From an uncultured Eubacteriales bacterium (GTDB lineage: Bacteria > Bacillota > Clostridia > Lachnospirales > Cellulosilyticaceae): 64,000 bases of DNA. The stretch is from the NCBI GenBank assembly GCA_900551325.1, contig URVM01000011.1:1-64000 (forward strand), read 5' to 3'. The position numbers and the translations under genes are program-made. Shown piece after piece: positions 6,404 to 15,417 of this stretch (position 1 is its first letter; every line of letters begins with the position of its first letter). Below the pieces are notes generated by a model. The model saw only the letters and a list, made by a program, of their open reading frames with translations. It ran no database searches and was not told where the DNA came from.

Positions 6404-8851
6404 CTATTGGTTTTTAAGGATAATTGTATCATTTTCTAAATAAACGGAAACTTTGTCTCCTTCTTTCATCTTGCCTTCTAATATAGCATCTGCTAACTGA
6501 TCTTCAATATAGCTTTGAATTGTACGTTTAAGAGGTCTTGCACCATAAGCCTTATCGTAGCCTTTTTCTGCTAAGAAATCTAAAGCTTCTGTTGTAAGTT
6601 CAATTTCAATGCCTACATTTTTAGTAATACGTTTAGTTAAATCCTTAATCATTACCTCTGCAATTTGCTTAATATGGTCTGTAGTTAATGAATGGAATAC
6701 TAGTGTTTCATCTATACGATTTAAGAATTCTGGTCTGAATGCACGTTTTAACTCATCCATAACATTTTTCTTCATTTGTTCATAGTTTTTCTTTTCATCC
6801 ACTGTTGAGATGAAACCAACTTGTTTAGGTTGGATAATATTACGTGCACCTAAGTTAGAAGTCATAATAATAATTGTATTTTTAAAGTTTACATGTCTTC
6901 CTGATGAATCCGTAATATGTCCATCGTCTAAAATTTGAAGTAGAATATTGAATACATCTGGATGTGCTTTTTCTATTTCATCAAATAAAAGTACACAGTA
7001 AGGTTTACGTCTTACCTTCTCTGTTAATTGTCCACCTTCTTCATAGCCTACATATCCTGGAGGTGACCCAATTAATTTAGATACAGCATGTTTCTCCATA
7101 TATTCACTCATATCTACTCTAATCATAGCATTCTCATCACCAAACATAGCCTCAGCTAAAGCTTTAGTAAGCTCTGTCTTACCTACACCTGTTGGTCCTA
7201 AGAATAAGAATGAACCAATTGGACGATTTGGATCTTTTAAGCCTACTCGCCCACGTCTTACAGCCTTGGCTACAGCATGAGTTGCTTCATCTTGGCCTAT
7301 TACACGTTCATGTAAAATATTTTCTAGATTTTTAAGGCGTTCTACTTCTTCTGTTGCAAGTCTACTTACTGGAATATGTGTCCAGTTACTTACAACTTCT
7401 GCAATTTCTTCTTCACCTACAATTTGATTACTCTTTGTATGTGTAGACTCCCACTCTGCTTTAGCCTTAATCACTTCTTCTTTAAGCTTATCTTCTTTTT
7501 GCTTAATTTTACTAGCTCTTGTATATTCTTCATTAATAATAGCTTCTTCTTTTTGTACACGGCATGCTTCAAGTTTGATTTCTAACTCTTTAATATGCTC
7601 TGGTGATATATAACTTTTAAGACGTACTCTTGAAGCTGCTTCATCAATAAGATCAATTGCCTTATCTGGTAAAAATCTATCTGTTATATAACGACTTGAA
7701 AGGCTTACTGCTGCTTCTAGGGCTTCTTTAGTAATTTGAACTTGATGATGTGATTCATATTTATCTTTTATTCCTGCTAAAATAGATAAAGTTTCTATTT
7801 CTGTAGGTTCTTCTACTTTAACTGGTTGGAATCTACGTTCAAGTGCTGCGTCTTTTTCTATATGTTTACGATACTCTTCTAAAGTTGTAGCACCTACAAG
7901 CTGAATTTCTCCTCTAGATAAAGGTGGCTTTAAAATATTTGAAGCATCCATAGCACCTTCTGCTGCACCTGCACCAATAATTGTATGAAGTTCATCAATA
8001 AATAAAATAATATTTCCTGCTAAACGTACTTCATCAAGAACTTTATTAATACGTTCTTCAAACTCACCTCTATATTTTGTTCCTGAAATCATAGAAGATA
8101 AATCTAAAGACACAACGCGCTTTTCTTTTAATAATTCTGGTACAACACCTTGAGCAATTTTTTGAGCTAAGCCTTCTACTACAGCAGTTTTACCTACCCC
8201 AGGCTCTCCAACTAAACAAGGATTATTCTTTGTACGACGAGATAGAATTTGTGTAATACGTTCAATCTCTTTTTCTCGTCCTACAATAGGGTCAAACTTA
8301 TCTTCTTTTGCAAGTTCTGTTAAATCACGACTGTATTTATCTAGTGTAGGTGTAATAGACTTAACTTTTCCTTTTACTTGATTGCTAGTAAATCCATTAC
8401 TTATCTTTCCTTGATTTTCTACTGAAACCATGGCCATAATAATTGAAACCATTTTGTTCATGTTTGCTCCAAGTATCTCCATTAACCTAACAGCTACACT
8501 ATTTCTCTCTCTTAATATAGCTAAAAGAAGATGCTCTGTTCCAATAGAGGTTACACCCATTTGATTAGCAATAGAACTACTTAGTTCAATTACACGTTTT
8601 ACACGAGGTGTGTATTCTCTTGAAATCACATTGGAGCCTCTGCCAAAACCAAGTACCTCTCTCATTTTTTCAACTACATCTTCTTCTGTAATGCCACATT
8701 CGTTAGCTGCTGCCCTAGCAACAGAATCAGGAACATGTAAAAGCCCGACTAATAAATGCTCAGTTCCTAAATAACTATGTCTAAACTGCTCTACAATATA
8801 CTGTGCATATTCAAGAGCTGCTTTTGCTTGTACTGTAAATTTACTTTGCAT
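6404..8851 (-). CDS. clpC: ATP-dependent Clp protease ATPase subunit ClpC
   Basis: ClpC is a Hsp100 unfoldase that feeds substrates to ClpP. The 815-aa protein has the full domain order: paired Clp-N repeats (residues about 1-145), AAA module 1 with GEPGVGKT near residue 215, a middle domain with a UVR-like EYTRASKIKQKEDKLKEE segment, AAA module 2 with GPTGVGKTE near residue 550, and a VGF tripeptide near residue 680 that fits the ClpP-docking loop. An AGGAGG site precedes the ATG. A small zinc-ribbon gene lies just upstream (21 bp); the usual ctsR-mcsA-mcsB genes are not present here. Confidence 0.97.
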   Translation of the reverse strand: MQSKFTVQAKAALEYAQYIVEQFRHSYLGTEHLLVGLLHVPDSVARAAANECGITEEDVVEKMREVLGFGRGSNVISREYTPRVKRVIELSSSIANQMGVTSIGTEHLLLAILRERNSVAVRLMEILGANMNKMVSIIMAMVSVENQGKISNGFTSNQVKGKVKSITPTLDKYSRDLTELAKEDKFDPIVGREKEIERITQILSRRTKNNPCLVGEPGVGKTAVVEGLAQKIAQGVVPELLKEKRVVSLDLSSMISGTKYRGEFEERINKVLDEVRLAGNIILFIDELHTIIGAGAAEGAMDASNILKPPLSRGEIQLVGATTLEEYRKHIEKDAALERRFQPVKVEEPTEIETLSILAGIKDKYESHHQVQITKEALEAAVSLSSRYITDRFLPDKAIDLIDEAASRVRLKSYISPEHIKELEIKLEACRVQKEEAIINEEYTRASKIKQKEDKLKEEVIKAKAEWESTHTKSNQIVGEEEIAEVVSNWTHIPVSRLATEEVERLKNLENILHERVIGQDEATHAVAKAVRRGRVGLKDPNRPIGSFLFLGPTGVGKTELTKALAEAMFGDENAMIRVDMSEYMEKHAVSKLIGSPPGYVGYEEGGQLTEKVRRKPYCVLLFDEIEKAHPDVFNILLQILDDGHITDSSGRHVNFKNTIIIMTSNLGARNIIQPKQVGFISTVDEKKNYEQMKKNVMDELKRAFRPEFLNRIDETLVFHSLTTDHIKQIAEVMIKDLTKRITKNVGIEIELTTEALDFLAEKGYDKAYGARPLKRTIQSYIEDQLADAILEGKMKEGDKVSVYLENDTIILKNQ

Positions 8852-8872
8852 AGGTTTCCTCCTGTTTTAAAT

Positions 8873-9337
8873 TTATAATTTCCCTCCACAATGGATACAA
8901 TAGGATGCTTCTGGTGAATTACCTATATTACAATTTGGACAAAATTTAAGAATCTTAATACCATCTTCATCTTTTTTTATGTTAGTATAGGTTTCTTCGT
9001 TCTCATTCCATGTTTGACGCACTTCACGTTTATAGGCATCAAAACTATCCTTTTGTACATTTACTGTTTGTTCTACTTCTTTTTCTAGTGTATGAATTTC
9101 ATCTATTAAACTAGTGATGCGGTTACAAAGGGCCTCTGGCGCTGCTGCTTCTTCCCCTTTCATATGATTTTTATAATAAATTTCTCCAAGTTTCTGATAT
9201 AATTTTTTAAGTTCATGTTTCAAATTTAAAATGTCACTACGATATTTAGCTTGATCTACTGTCTTTTGTGTCTGATCTATAGCTTCTTTACATGTATTTT
9301 TAAGGCTTGAACTGAGTTTTTCAAATAAATCTTTCAT
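8873..9337 (-). CDS. Coiled-coil zinc-ribbon protein encoded before clpC
   Basis: The 154-aa protein has a long amphipathic N-terminal coiled coil (residues about 5-110, rich in Lys, Glu and Gln) and a C-terminal zinc ribbon, CPNCN...CIHCGGKL, with four cysteines. I start at the ATG at 9337 because GGAGGG sits nine bases before it and abuts the alternative ATG three codons upstream. It is 21 bp from clpC and probably co-transcribed. In Bacillus the clpC operon encodes McsA, also a zinc-binding protein with a coiled coil, but I see no McsA similarity beyond that layout. A role as a ClpC adaptor is speculative. Confidence 0.8.
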   Translation of the reverse strand: MKDLFEKLSSSLKNTCKEAIDQTQKTVDQAKYRSDILNLKHELKKLYQKLGEIYYKNHMKGEEAAAPEALCNRITSLIDEIHTLEKEVEQTVNVQKDSFDAYKREVRQTWNENEETYTNIKKDEDGIKILKFCPNCNIGNSPEASYCIHCGGKL

Positions 9338-9371
9338 ATTCAACATCCCTCCATTTTTTTAATTGTATCAC

Positions 9372-9402
9372 AAAAAGCGAGACTAGTGAACTAGCCCCGC
9401 TT
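9372..9402 (-). terminator. Terminator at the end of the alr-mazEF operon
   Basis: On the minus strand AAGCGGGGCTAGT pairs with ACTAGTCTCGCTT around a 2-nt loop and is followed by TTTTTG. It separates mazF from the zinc-ribbon-clpC unit. Confidence 0.85.
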
Positions 9403-9407
9403 ACTTG

Positions 9408-9755
9408 CTATGTATCTAATGCTAAACTTTGCTTAAGTGCCTTATCCACAAGTCTCATAAAGTCATCTTCTAAATGACAAATTTTCTCTTTGAGACGTCT
9501 TTTATCTATTGTTCTAATTTGTTCAAGTAAAATAACTGAGTTTCTAACAAGCTCATATTCAGTTGCATTAATTTCTACATGGGTTGGCATTTTTGTTTTG
9601 TGAACATTTGAGGTAATAGCTGCACAAATAACTGTTGGACTAAACTTATTACCTACGTCATTTTGAATCACTAAAACAGGTCTGACTCCACCTTGCTCTG
9701 AACCAATAACCGGACTTAAATCCGCATAAAATATGTCTCCACGTTTCACTTGCAT
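9408..9755 (-). CDS. mazF: MazF/NdoA-type mRNA interferase toxin
   Basis: The 115-aa protein is a PemK/MazF endoribonuclease: VKRGDIFYADLSPVIGSEQGGVRPVLVIQND, then PTVICAAITS and the RTIDKRRL segment containing the catalytic-loop residues. It closely follows the Bacillus EndoA pattern. The open frame begins at a GTG three codons upstream, but that codon is almost on top of the GGAG site, so the ATG at 9755 is chosen; it begins one base after the stop of the antitoxin-like gene, giving translational coupling. It is the last gene of the acpS-nnr-alr operon, where ndoA also sits in Bacillus. Confidence 0.93.
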   Translation of the reverse strand: MQVKRGDIFYADLSPVIGSEQGGVRPVLVIQNDVGNKFSPTVICAAITSNVHKTKMPTHVEINATEYELVRNSVILLEQIRTIDKRRLKEKICHLEDDFMRLVDKALKQSLALDT

Positions 9756-9756
9756 T

Positions 9757-9954
9757 CTACTCACTCTCCGTGGCCTGGTCGAAATAAGACTCGACCTCTC
9801 TTTCTACTTCAAAGTATAACTTTGATAAAGACAAATTTAAAGCAGCCATCTCTTGATAGCCCTTTCGCATAGTATCTCGGACCTGTTTTTCTGTATCCTG
9901 TTTTAAGGAAGTTTCTTCTGTTTGTGCTTTTGTATGATTACTTGGACGAATCAT
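9757..9954 (-). CDS. mazE: MazE/EndoAI-like antitoxin lacking the ribbon-helix-helix domain
   Basis: This 65-aa protein contains MRKGYQEMAALNLSLSKLYFEVE, which matches the C-terminal toxin-binding part of Bacillus EndoAI (MRRGYMEMAKINL...). The N-terminal ribbon-helix-helix DNA-binding and dimerisation domain of EndoAI is missing; instead there are about 25 hydrophilic residues. A good AAGGGAGTG ribosome site precedes the ATG, so the short form seems genuine, not a truncated annotation. It sits between alr and mazF. Antitoxin function is likely, autoregulation through RHH is not. Confidence 0.82.
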   Translation of the reverse strand: MIRPSNHTKAQTEETSLKQDTEKQVRDTMRKGYQEMAALNLSLSKLYFEVEREVESYFDQATESE

Positions 9955-9997
9955 TTAAATCACTCCCTTACCTATACCTTTTACCAACCTTTTTTAC

Positions 9998-11125
9998 TTA
10001 TACATAAATACGTGGCACTCGTTTACCTATCATACACATAACTTCATAATTAATGGTATCTGTAAGTCTTGCTATTTCTTCTATAGAAACGGTCTTATCT
10101 TTCTGACTTCCAAATACTACAACCTCATCACCCACACTAACGTCTTCTATGTGGGTAACATCTACCATGAATTGATCCATACAAATGTTACCAAGAACAT
10201 TAGCATATTGCCCTCTTATAAGCACACGTCCTTTATTAGAAAGTCTTCTAGAATAACCGTCTGCATAACCAATAGGGATGGTGGCAATCTTCATCTCTCT
10301 TGGTGTACAAAACTTTTTACCATAGCCTATATAGTGACCTGCTCCTAAGGTTTTTACATGTACTACTTGAGTTTTAAGTGTCATAGCTGGTTTTAAGTCA
10401 ATCTTCTTTCCATGTAAATAGTCAGAAGGATAATACCCATAAGTAATAATACCTGGCCTAACCATGTTTACATGGGTATAGCTATGTACCATAACTGCAG
10501 AACTATTTGCCGCATGTACAATTGGAAATTCTATTCCCGCCTCGTGAAGTTCATTTAAAAATCCAGTGAAAATACTCCACTGCTCCTTTGTATAAGAAGG
10601 ATCACATTCATCTGCAGTAGAAAAATGTGTAAATATACCTTCCATATTAATATTAGGTAATGTTGCAATGCGTTTAATCTCTTCTACACTTTGTGGGTCA
10701 GCCAAAAAGCCAATACGTCCCATTCCTGTATCTACTTTAATATGCACATTAACAGATTTATTAAACTTAGCTGCCTCTCTTGAAATAAATTCTGCCATTT
10801 CATAAGAAAATACAGTTTGAGTTAAGTCATATTGAATTAAAGCCTCAATATCTGCTGGTGGTGTATAACCTAGCACTAAAATAGGTCTTTCTATTCCAGC
10901 CTCTCTTAACTCTTCCCCTTCTTTTGCAATAGCTACCGCAAAACAATCTGCACCTTCTTCTTGTAGAATTTTAGCAACTTCTATAGCTCCATGCCCATAA
11001 CCATCTGCTTTAACAATGCCCATAATCCCGGTATTATTAGGAACTATATTTCTTATTTCTCGGTAGTTATGCCTAATAGCGGCCGTACTAACTTCTGCTA
11101 CAACTCGCGGTCTTAGAGATAACAT
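9998..11125 (-). CDS. alr: Alanine racemase
   Basis: Alr interconverts L- and D-alanine for peptidoglycan using PLP. The 375-aa protein has the PLP lysine in VKADGYGHGA (Lys39), the fold-type-III barrel including HIKVDTGMGRIGF near residue 130, and IPIGYADGYSR with the catalytic tyrosine region near residue 265, followed by GNICMDQFMVD. Length is normal. Context is the standard Firmicute operon: lipoprotein gene upstream (21 bp), antitoxin/toxin genes downstream. Confidence 0.97.
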   Translation of the reverse strand: MLSLRPRVVAEVSTAAIRHNYREIRNIVPNNTGIMGIVKADGYGHGAIEVAKILQEEGADCFAVAIAKEGEELREAGIERPILVLGYTPPADIEALIQYDLTQTVFSYEMAEFISREAAKFNKSVNVHIKVDTGMGRIGFLADPQSVEEIKRIATLPNINMEGIFTHFSTADECDPSYTKEQWSIFTGFLNELHEAGIEFPIVHAANSSAVMVHSYTHVNMVRPGIITYGYYPSDYLHGKKIDLKPAMTLKTQVVHVKTLGAGHYIGYGKKFCTPREMKIATIPIGYADGYSRRLSNKGRVLIRGQYANVLGNICMDQFMVDVTHIEDVSVGDEVVVFGSQKDKTVSIEEIARLTDTINYEVMCMIGKRVPRIYV

Positions 11126-11146
11126 ATTAAGCCTCCTTATGAAGGC

Positions 11147-11725
11147 TCACTTTACATCATTGTAGTGAAAACTTTCAAATACAATTTCTATTGTAAGGTT
11201 GCCTTCTGTATCGTATATTTCCATTTTCATTGGGTATTTTGTTTGTTCATTAAACCATACCTTTTCCGATGCCATATATTTAAATCCTCCTGGAATCTTT
11301 AAAGTAATTGTACCATCCACCTCTTTTACAGGTGATTGTCTATACTGTTTAACAAAAGTTCCAAATAAAAGCTGATTTAAAACTGGATTTACTTTAGTTT
11401 GTATGGTCTCTTGAGTAGAAGGATTATACTCTGACATCTTATGCCCGTCATAGGTTGTATAATAACCTTTTAATCTTTCAGGCTCTAAAATAGTTGTCTG
11501 GTAAGTTCCATCTTCTCTATAAACTTGCTTCATCTTAATGTTACTCTCATCTTTGTTTTTTGTAAATGTTATTGAAACATCTGCTTCATATTTTTTCAAG
11601 TTTTGTAGCATGCTTTCTACATTTTTCCTATCACCTGTACTTAAATTAGGATTTTGGCAGCCCCAAAAAACGGTAGCTAAAAGAAGGATACAGGTTACTA
11701 CCAAAACTCTTCTTAATTTGTACAT
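11147..11725 (-). CDS. LolA-like lipoprotein (YdcC-type), alr operon
   Basis: This 192-aa protein starts with a basic n-region and hydrophobic core (residues 5-21) ending in VFWGC, a somewhat unusual lipobox with the lipid-accepting Cys at residue 23. The mature part has the beta-rich LolA/LppX-like layout (short strands such as VSITFTKN, TLKIPGGFKYM, YPMKMEIYD, TIEIVFESF). A gene in this position between nnr/acpS and alr is ydcC in Bacillus. The molecular role is unproven; a lipid- or envelope-related function is inferred. An AGGAGG site precedes the ATG. Confidence 0.82.
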   Translation of the reverse strand: MYKLRRVLVVTCILLLATVFWGCQNPNLSTGDRKNVESMLQNLKKYEADVSITFTKNKDESNIKMKQVYREDGTYQTTILEPERLKGYYTTYDGHKMSEYNPSTQETIQTKVNPVLNQLLFGTFVKQYRQSPVKEVDGTITLKIPGGFKYMASEKVWFNEQTKYPMKMEIYDTEGNLTIEIVFESFHYNDVK

Positions 11726-11857
11726 AAAAATACCTCCTAGAAAAGTATAATAAGGAAGGTGTACTTTAATTTAGCATCCAAGTTTGCTCTTTCGTGTACT
11801 ATCATTCATTTCCTCTATAGTTAATATACTCGTCTAGATGTTAATATATGATAAACT

Positions 11858-13396
11858 TTATAAACTACTAATCTCCTTAAAGCTTTCACTTACATAATCT
11901 AATAAATCACTAGGTAGTACACTGTACTCCCCTTTTTCTTCTACAAGTTTTTGGGTTGTATAACCATGTAAATACACACCTAGTAAAGAGGCTTGGGTAG
12001 GTTGTTTATTTTGTGCTACTAACCCTGTAATAAAACCAGTTAGTACATCCCCAGCTCCTCCTTTAGCTATAGCCTGATGCCCCTTCGTATTAATATATAT
12101 ATTATCTTGTCTAGGAATAGCTACAATCATACGTTCTAACTTTAAAACGACTATAACATTGTATTTAGCACTAAAGGCTTTGGCACTTTCTATAGGATTT
12201 TCTAAAATATCCCCTATACTTTCTCCAGATAAGTAGCTCATCTCCCCTACATGTGGTGTAATGATTATAGGAGCCTTACGCTCTTTTAGACATTCTAAAT
12301 AAGGTTTAAGTGCATAAAGGCCATCTGCATCCACTACCGTAATTTTATCAGCAGCAAGTACTTCTTCCATTACCTTTTGCACGCTTAAACTTCTTCCTAA
12401 CCCAGGTCCTATACTTATGACATTAAAGCTAGGTAAACGGTCTTTTAGTAGCTTAGCCGCTTCCTCATTTAAGTGTCCGTCGGTCTCAGATAAGGGTAAG
12501 GTCATAGCTTCTGTTACTTTTTGTTCTACTATATTACAAAGAGAATAAGGTACTGCCATAGTTACAAGTCCTGCTCCTACTCGCATAGTACCAAGGGTAG
12601 CTAAGCAAATGGCACCACTCATTCCAACTTGACCACCTATCATAAGTACCTTTCCATAGGTACCTTTATTACTTCTCATAGGACGTATAGGTAAGATTTT
12701 TTTAGCCATTTCTTTATCAATAGCATAGTGCTTTGATGGTAGCTTTAGCATAAGCTCTTTTGGAATGCCTATTGGCACAATACGTAGTTCACCCGTATAG
12801 CTTATCCCTGGGTAAAGAAAGAGCCCTACTTTTCCCATTTGAAAAGTAATAGTACAGTCTGCTTTTATAGCTACGCCTAAAACTTTCCCTGTATCACAGG
12901 CTATACCTGATGGAATGTCTACACTTAACTTAAATGCCCTACTGTTATTAATCTTGATAAAAAGTTCTCCTAGTTCACCCTCTACCTTCCTTGATAAGCC
13001 TGTACCAAAAATGCTATCTACAATAACCTCTGAGTGGATGATTTCATTTTCTATTTCTTCTTTTTCCTCTGGAAACTTTAAGCAAGGTATACCTAGTGCT
13101 TCACAAATAGCATAATAACTTTTTCCATCTTCTGATAGCTTGTCACGAGATACTATAAGCCCTACCTTTACCTTACTCTCACCAAAAGAAATAAGTTGAC
13201 GAGCAAGTGCTAAGCCATCTCCTCCATTATTTCCAGGCCCACATAAAATAAATATGCTTTTCCCTTTATGACTTTCTTGTATATACTCAAATAACTTATA
13301 GGCCGCGTGCTCCATAAGTAACATACTCGGTACATGATAGTTTAAAATAGTGTCAGCATCTAGTTTATTTATTTCACTTTTGGTAGCTAGCTTCAT
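11858..13396 (-). CDS. nnr: Bifunctional NAD(P)H-hydrate epimerase / ADP-dependent dehydratase
   Basis: This enzyme repairs damaged NAD(P)H hydrates. The 512-aa protein fuses an N-terminal YjeF_N epimerase domain (residues about 1-215, with CGPGNNGGDGLALAR near residue 52) to a C-terminal ribokinase-like dehydratase domain (about 225-512, with VISIGPGLGRS, VVDADGLYAL and the KGGAGDVLTGFITG signature near residue 440). Fused length is as in E. coli Nnr. It starts immediately after the acpS stop codon, so translation is probably coupled. Confidence 0.95.
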   Translation of the reverse strand: MKLATKSEINKLDADTILNYHVPSMLLMEHAAYKLFEYIQESHKGKSIFILCGPGNNGGDGLALARQLISFGESKVKVGLIVSRDKLSEDGKSYYAICEALGIPCLKFPEEKEEIENEIIHSEVIVDSIFGTGLSRKVEGELGELFIKINNSRAFKLSVDIPSGIACDTGKVLGVAIKADCTITFQMGKVGLFLYPGISYTGELRIVPIGIPKELMLKLPSKHYAIDKEMAKKILPIRPMRSNKGTYGKVLMIGGQVGMSGAICLATLGTMRVGAGLVTMAVPYSLCNIVEQKVTEAMTLPLSETDGHLNEEAAKLLKDRLPSFNVISIGPGLGRSLSVQKVMEEVLAADKITVVDADGLYALKPYLECLKERKAPIIITPHVGEMSYLSGESIGDILENPIESAKAFSAKYNVIVVLKLERMIVAIPRQDNIYINTKGHQAIAKGGAGDVLTGFITGLVAQNKQPTQASLLGVYLHGYTTQKLVEEKGEYSVLPSDLLDYVSESFKEISSL

Positions 13397-13780
13397 TTAA
13401 CCTTCCCTCTTTTCTGCAATGGCAATAGCAGTAGCATAAGTTTTTGAATGTGAAATACTTACATGTATATGGGTAATACCCATCTCCTTAGCTATACGTT
13501 CCGCTCCTCCATATAATTTGACACTTGGTTTTCCTTTTTCATCTTTTAATACTTCTATGTCTTTTAAACCAAAGGTGACAAATCCTGTTCCTAATGCCTT
13601 ACTTACGGCTTCCTTAGCTGCAAATATTCCTGCTACTGATTCCATATTTGGCTTACTATCTTTTATTACCCTTGAACTTTCTACACAGGTCAGAAGTTTA
13701 TCTAAAAATGTCTTTGTCCTAGAAGATGCCATTTTAATTCTTTCAATTTCTACTATATCATTGCCTATTCCTACAATCAC
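13397..13780 (-). CDS. acpS: Holo-[acyl-carrier-protein] synthase
   Basis: AcpS transfers 4'-phosphopantetheine from CoA to acyl carrier protein. The 127-aa protein has both metal-binding signatures: GIGNDIVEIERI at the N-terminus and FAAKEAVSKALGTG near residue 53, then HVSISHSKTYA near residue 107. Length is normal. It overlaps the upstream coiled-coil gene by four bases and abuts nnr downstream, in the conserved acpS-nnr-lipoprotein-alr order. Confidence 0.96.
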   Translation of the reverse strand: MIVGIGNDIVEIERIKMASSRTKTFLDKLLTCVESSRVIKDSKPNMESVAGIFAAKEAVSKALGTGFVTFGLKDIEVLKDEKGKPSVKLYGGAERIAKEMGITHIHVSISHSKTYATAIAIAEKREG

Positions 13781-14466
13781 TTTTTAGCTTCTCCTAACTT
13801 AGCATCAATTTTATCAATATGTTTATAGCCTACTATATCATGGATGTAATGGTATAGGGTGGCTATTTGAATATCATACTTTTTCTTTTTCTTTGCTTTT
13901 TCTAGAAGCTCTTCACGAAGCTCATAGATCTCTTCCCCTAAACTTTGACTTGCCACTTTACAACTTTCCATATAGGTGTAACTAAGCGCTAGAGCCTCTT
14001 TTGTTAGCTCACGATTTAATGCATCAATAAGACTTTCAACTTCTTCTAATCTGACTTGTTGTTTTGGTAGTTCTTCATTTAATTTAGTTATAGCAAGATG
14101 AAGTGTATCAAGCTCATTACTTTTTTTAGCATCTCCATTTGTATTTAAAGCTTCGCTCACCTCAAGTACTTTTTTCATCAGGTTTTGTTTAACTGCGTAG
14201 TTTTCTTTAAGTGTATTATTTAAATTGCCTTGTTCCTTCATATAATCTAAAAGTTCTTTTTCCTTTTGGATAATAAGGTCACTAGCAATAAGCTCTTTTA
14301 CTCTATACCAATCTTTATCAAGTATAACTATAGGAAGCTTCTTTTGTCCCATTATATCTTGTAACATCTTTTCTCTTTCTTTTACTACTTGTCTTGATAC
14401 TTTTACATCTATTTCTTGATTTCCTTCATTTTGAATAGAGATCTTTTTCTTGGACTTAAAAAACAT
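13777..14466 (-). CDS. Coiled-coil protein of unknown function heading the acpS-alr operon
   Basis: This 229-aa, charged cytoplasmic protein has a basic N-terminus (KSKKK) and long predicted coiled-coil stretches at residues about 75-195 (heptads rich in Leu, Glu and Lys). No catalytic motif or membrane segment is visible. Its stop codon overlaps the acpS start by four bases, which argues that it is the first gene of the acpS operon. I do not recognise the family. It could be a scaffold or regulator of the operon's envelope functions, but there is no direct evidence. Confidence 0.8.
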   Translation of the reverse strand: MFFKSKKKISIQNEGNQEIDVKVSRQVVKEREKMLQDIMGQKKLPIVILDKDWYRVKELIASDLIIQKEKELLDYMKEQGNLNNTLKENYAVKQNLMKKVLEVSEALNTNGDAKKSNELDTLHLAITKLNEELPKQQVRLEEVESLIDALNRELTKEALALSYTYMESCKVASQSLGEEIYELREELLEKAKKKKKYDIQIATLYHYIHDIVGYKHIDKIDAKLGEAKK

Positions 14467-14585
14467 AACATACCTCCCGCTTAAATCATTCTAGTATCTT
14501 ATATATCGTCATAATAAAAGTCATCTAATAGTTTTATTTTAACATTTGTGCCTAATATTTATCAATCTATTTAGAATTTATTAAA

Positions 14586-14643
14586 AATAATAATTAAATG
14601 CCTCTAAGTTATGTCATCACTTAGAGGCATTTAATTATTATTT
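14586..14643. terminator. Very long hairpin terminator after rex
   Basis: AATAATAATTAAATGCCTC pairs with its complement ending at 14642, giving a stem of about 23 bp around a short loop. On the minus strand it overlaps the rex stop codon and is followed by a T-rich tract. Since the stem carries A/T arms on both ends it could also act on the other strand. Confidence 0.88.
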
Positions 14644-15280
14644 ATTCATTTTCTTGTTCGTTAAGTTTATACGCTAAAGTCATTAATGAATGAGATAAAT
14701 GTACGTTTTCTACTTGCACACCGTCTGGTACAAATAAATCCACTGGTGAGAAGTTCCAGAGTCCTTTGACACCCCAGCTAGCCAAATTCTCTGCAGTTTC
14801 TTTAACTTTTGTTTTAGGAATTGTTAAAATAGCAATTTCAACTTTATTCTCTTTGACAAAGCTCTCCATTTGATCTATATCCATAACTTCTAAGCCACGT
14901 ATACTCATACCTACAAGTCTTGGATTTACATCGAATAAACCAATCAGATTAAATCCTCGCTTTTCAAAAGATGGATAATTTGCAAGTGCTTGTCCTAGAT
15001 TACCTACACCTACAATAATCATACTATGCTTCTTTTCTAGACCTAGTATTTTCCCAATTTCTTTGTGTAAATATTCTACATTATATCCATACCCTTGTTG
15101 TCCAAAACCACCAAAATTGTTAAGGTCTTGTCTAATTTGAGAGGCTGTAACTTTCATTTTTTCACTTAGTTCTCTAGAAGATATTTTGGTTACATTATTA
15201 TCCAATAATTCTCCTAAATACCTATAGTATCTTGGCAGTCTTCTAATTACTGCCATAGAAATCTTTCTTTCCTCAGTCAC
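14642..15280 (-). CDS. rex: Redox-sensing transcriptional repressor Rex
   Basis: Rex senses the NADH/NAD+ ratio and represses fermentation genes. The 212-aa protein has an N-terminal winged helix (RRLPRYYRYLGEL, then TASQIRQDLNNFGGFGQQGYGY) and a Rossmann domain with VGVGNLGQAL near residue 90. The open frame extends 20 codons upstream, but that extension overlaps the promoter; a CCCTCC complement (GGAGGG) at 15287-15292 is six bases before a GTG at 15280, which I take as the start. A divergent ABC-F gene (ydiF neighbours rex in Bacillus) supports the call. Confidence 0.95.
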   Translation of the reverse strand: MTEERKISMAVIRRLPRYYRYLGELLDNNVTKISSRELSEKMKVTASQIRQDLNNFGGFGQQGYGYNVEYLHKEIGKILGLEKKHSMIIVGVGNLGQALANYPSFEKRGFNLIGLFDVNPRLVGMSIRGLEVMDIDQMESFVKENKVEIAILTIPKTKVKETAENLASWGVKGLWNFSPVDLFVPDGVQVENVHLSHSLMTLAYKLNEQENE

Positions 15281-15310
15281 ATCTTTCCCTCCTTCTCTCT
15301 CTATTATTAT

Positions 15311-15340
15311 AGTATACCATTTTAGTTTTTTTTTTGTCAA
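15311..15340 (-). promoter_or_regulatory. Promoter of rex
   Basis: On the minus strand TTGACA (15340-15335) is followed by an A-rich 18-nt spacer and TATACT (15316-15311), about 30 nt before the GTG start of rex. Its position inside the longest open frame shows that the upstream ATG is not used. Confidence 0.78.
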
Positions 15341-15417
15341 TCTACCAGCCTATTCCTGTCTTTTATTTTTTGCGTTTTTCTGTTAAGATGAAAATACATT
15401 AATAAGGAGGTTTATCT

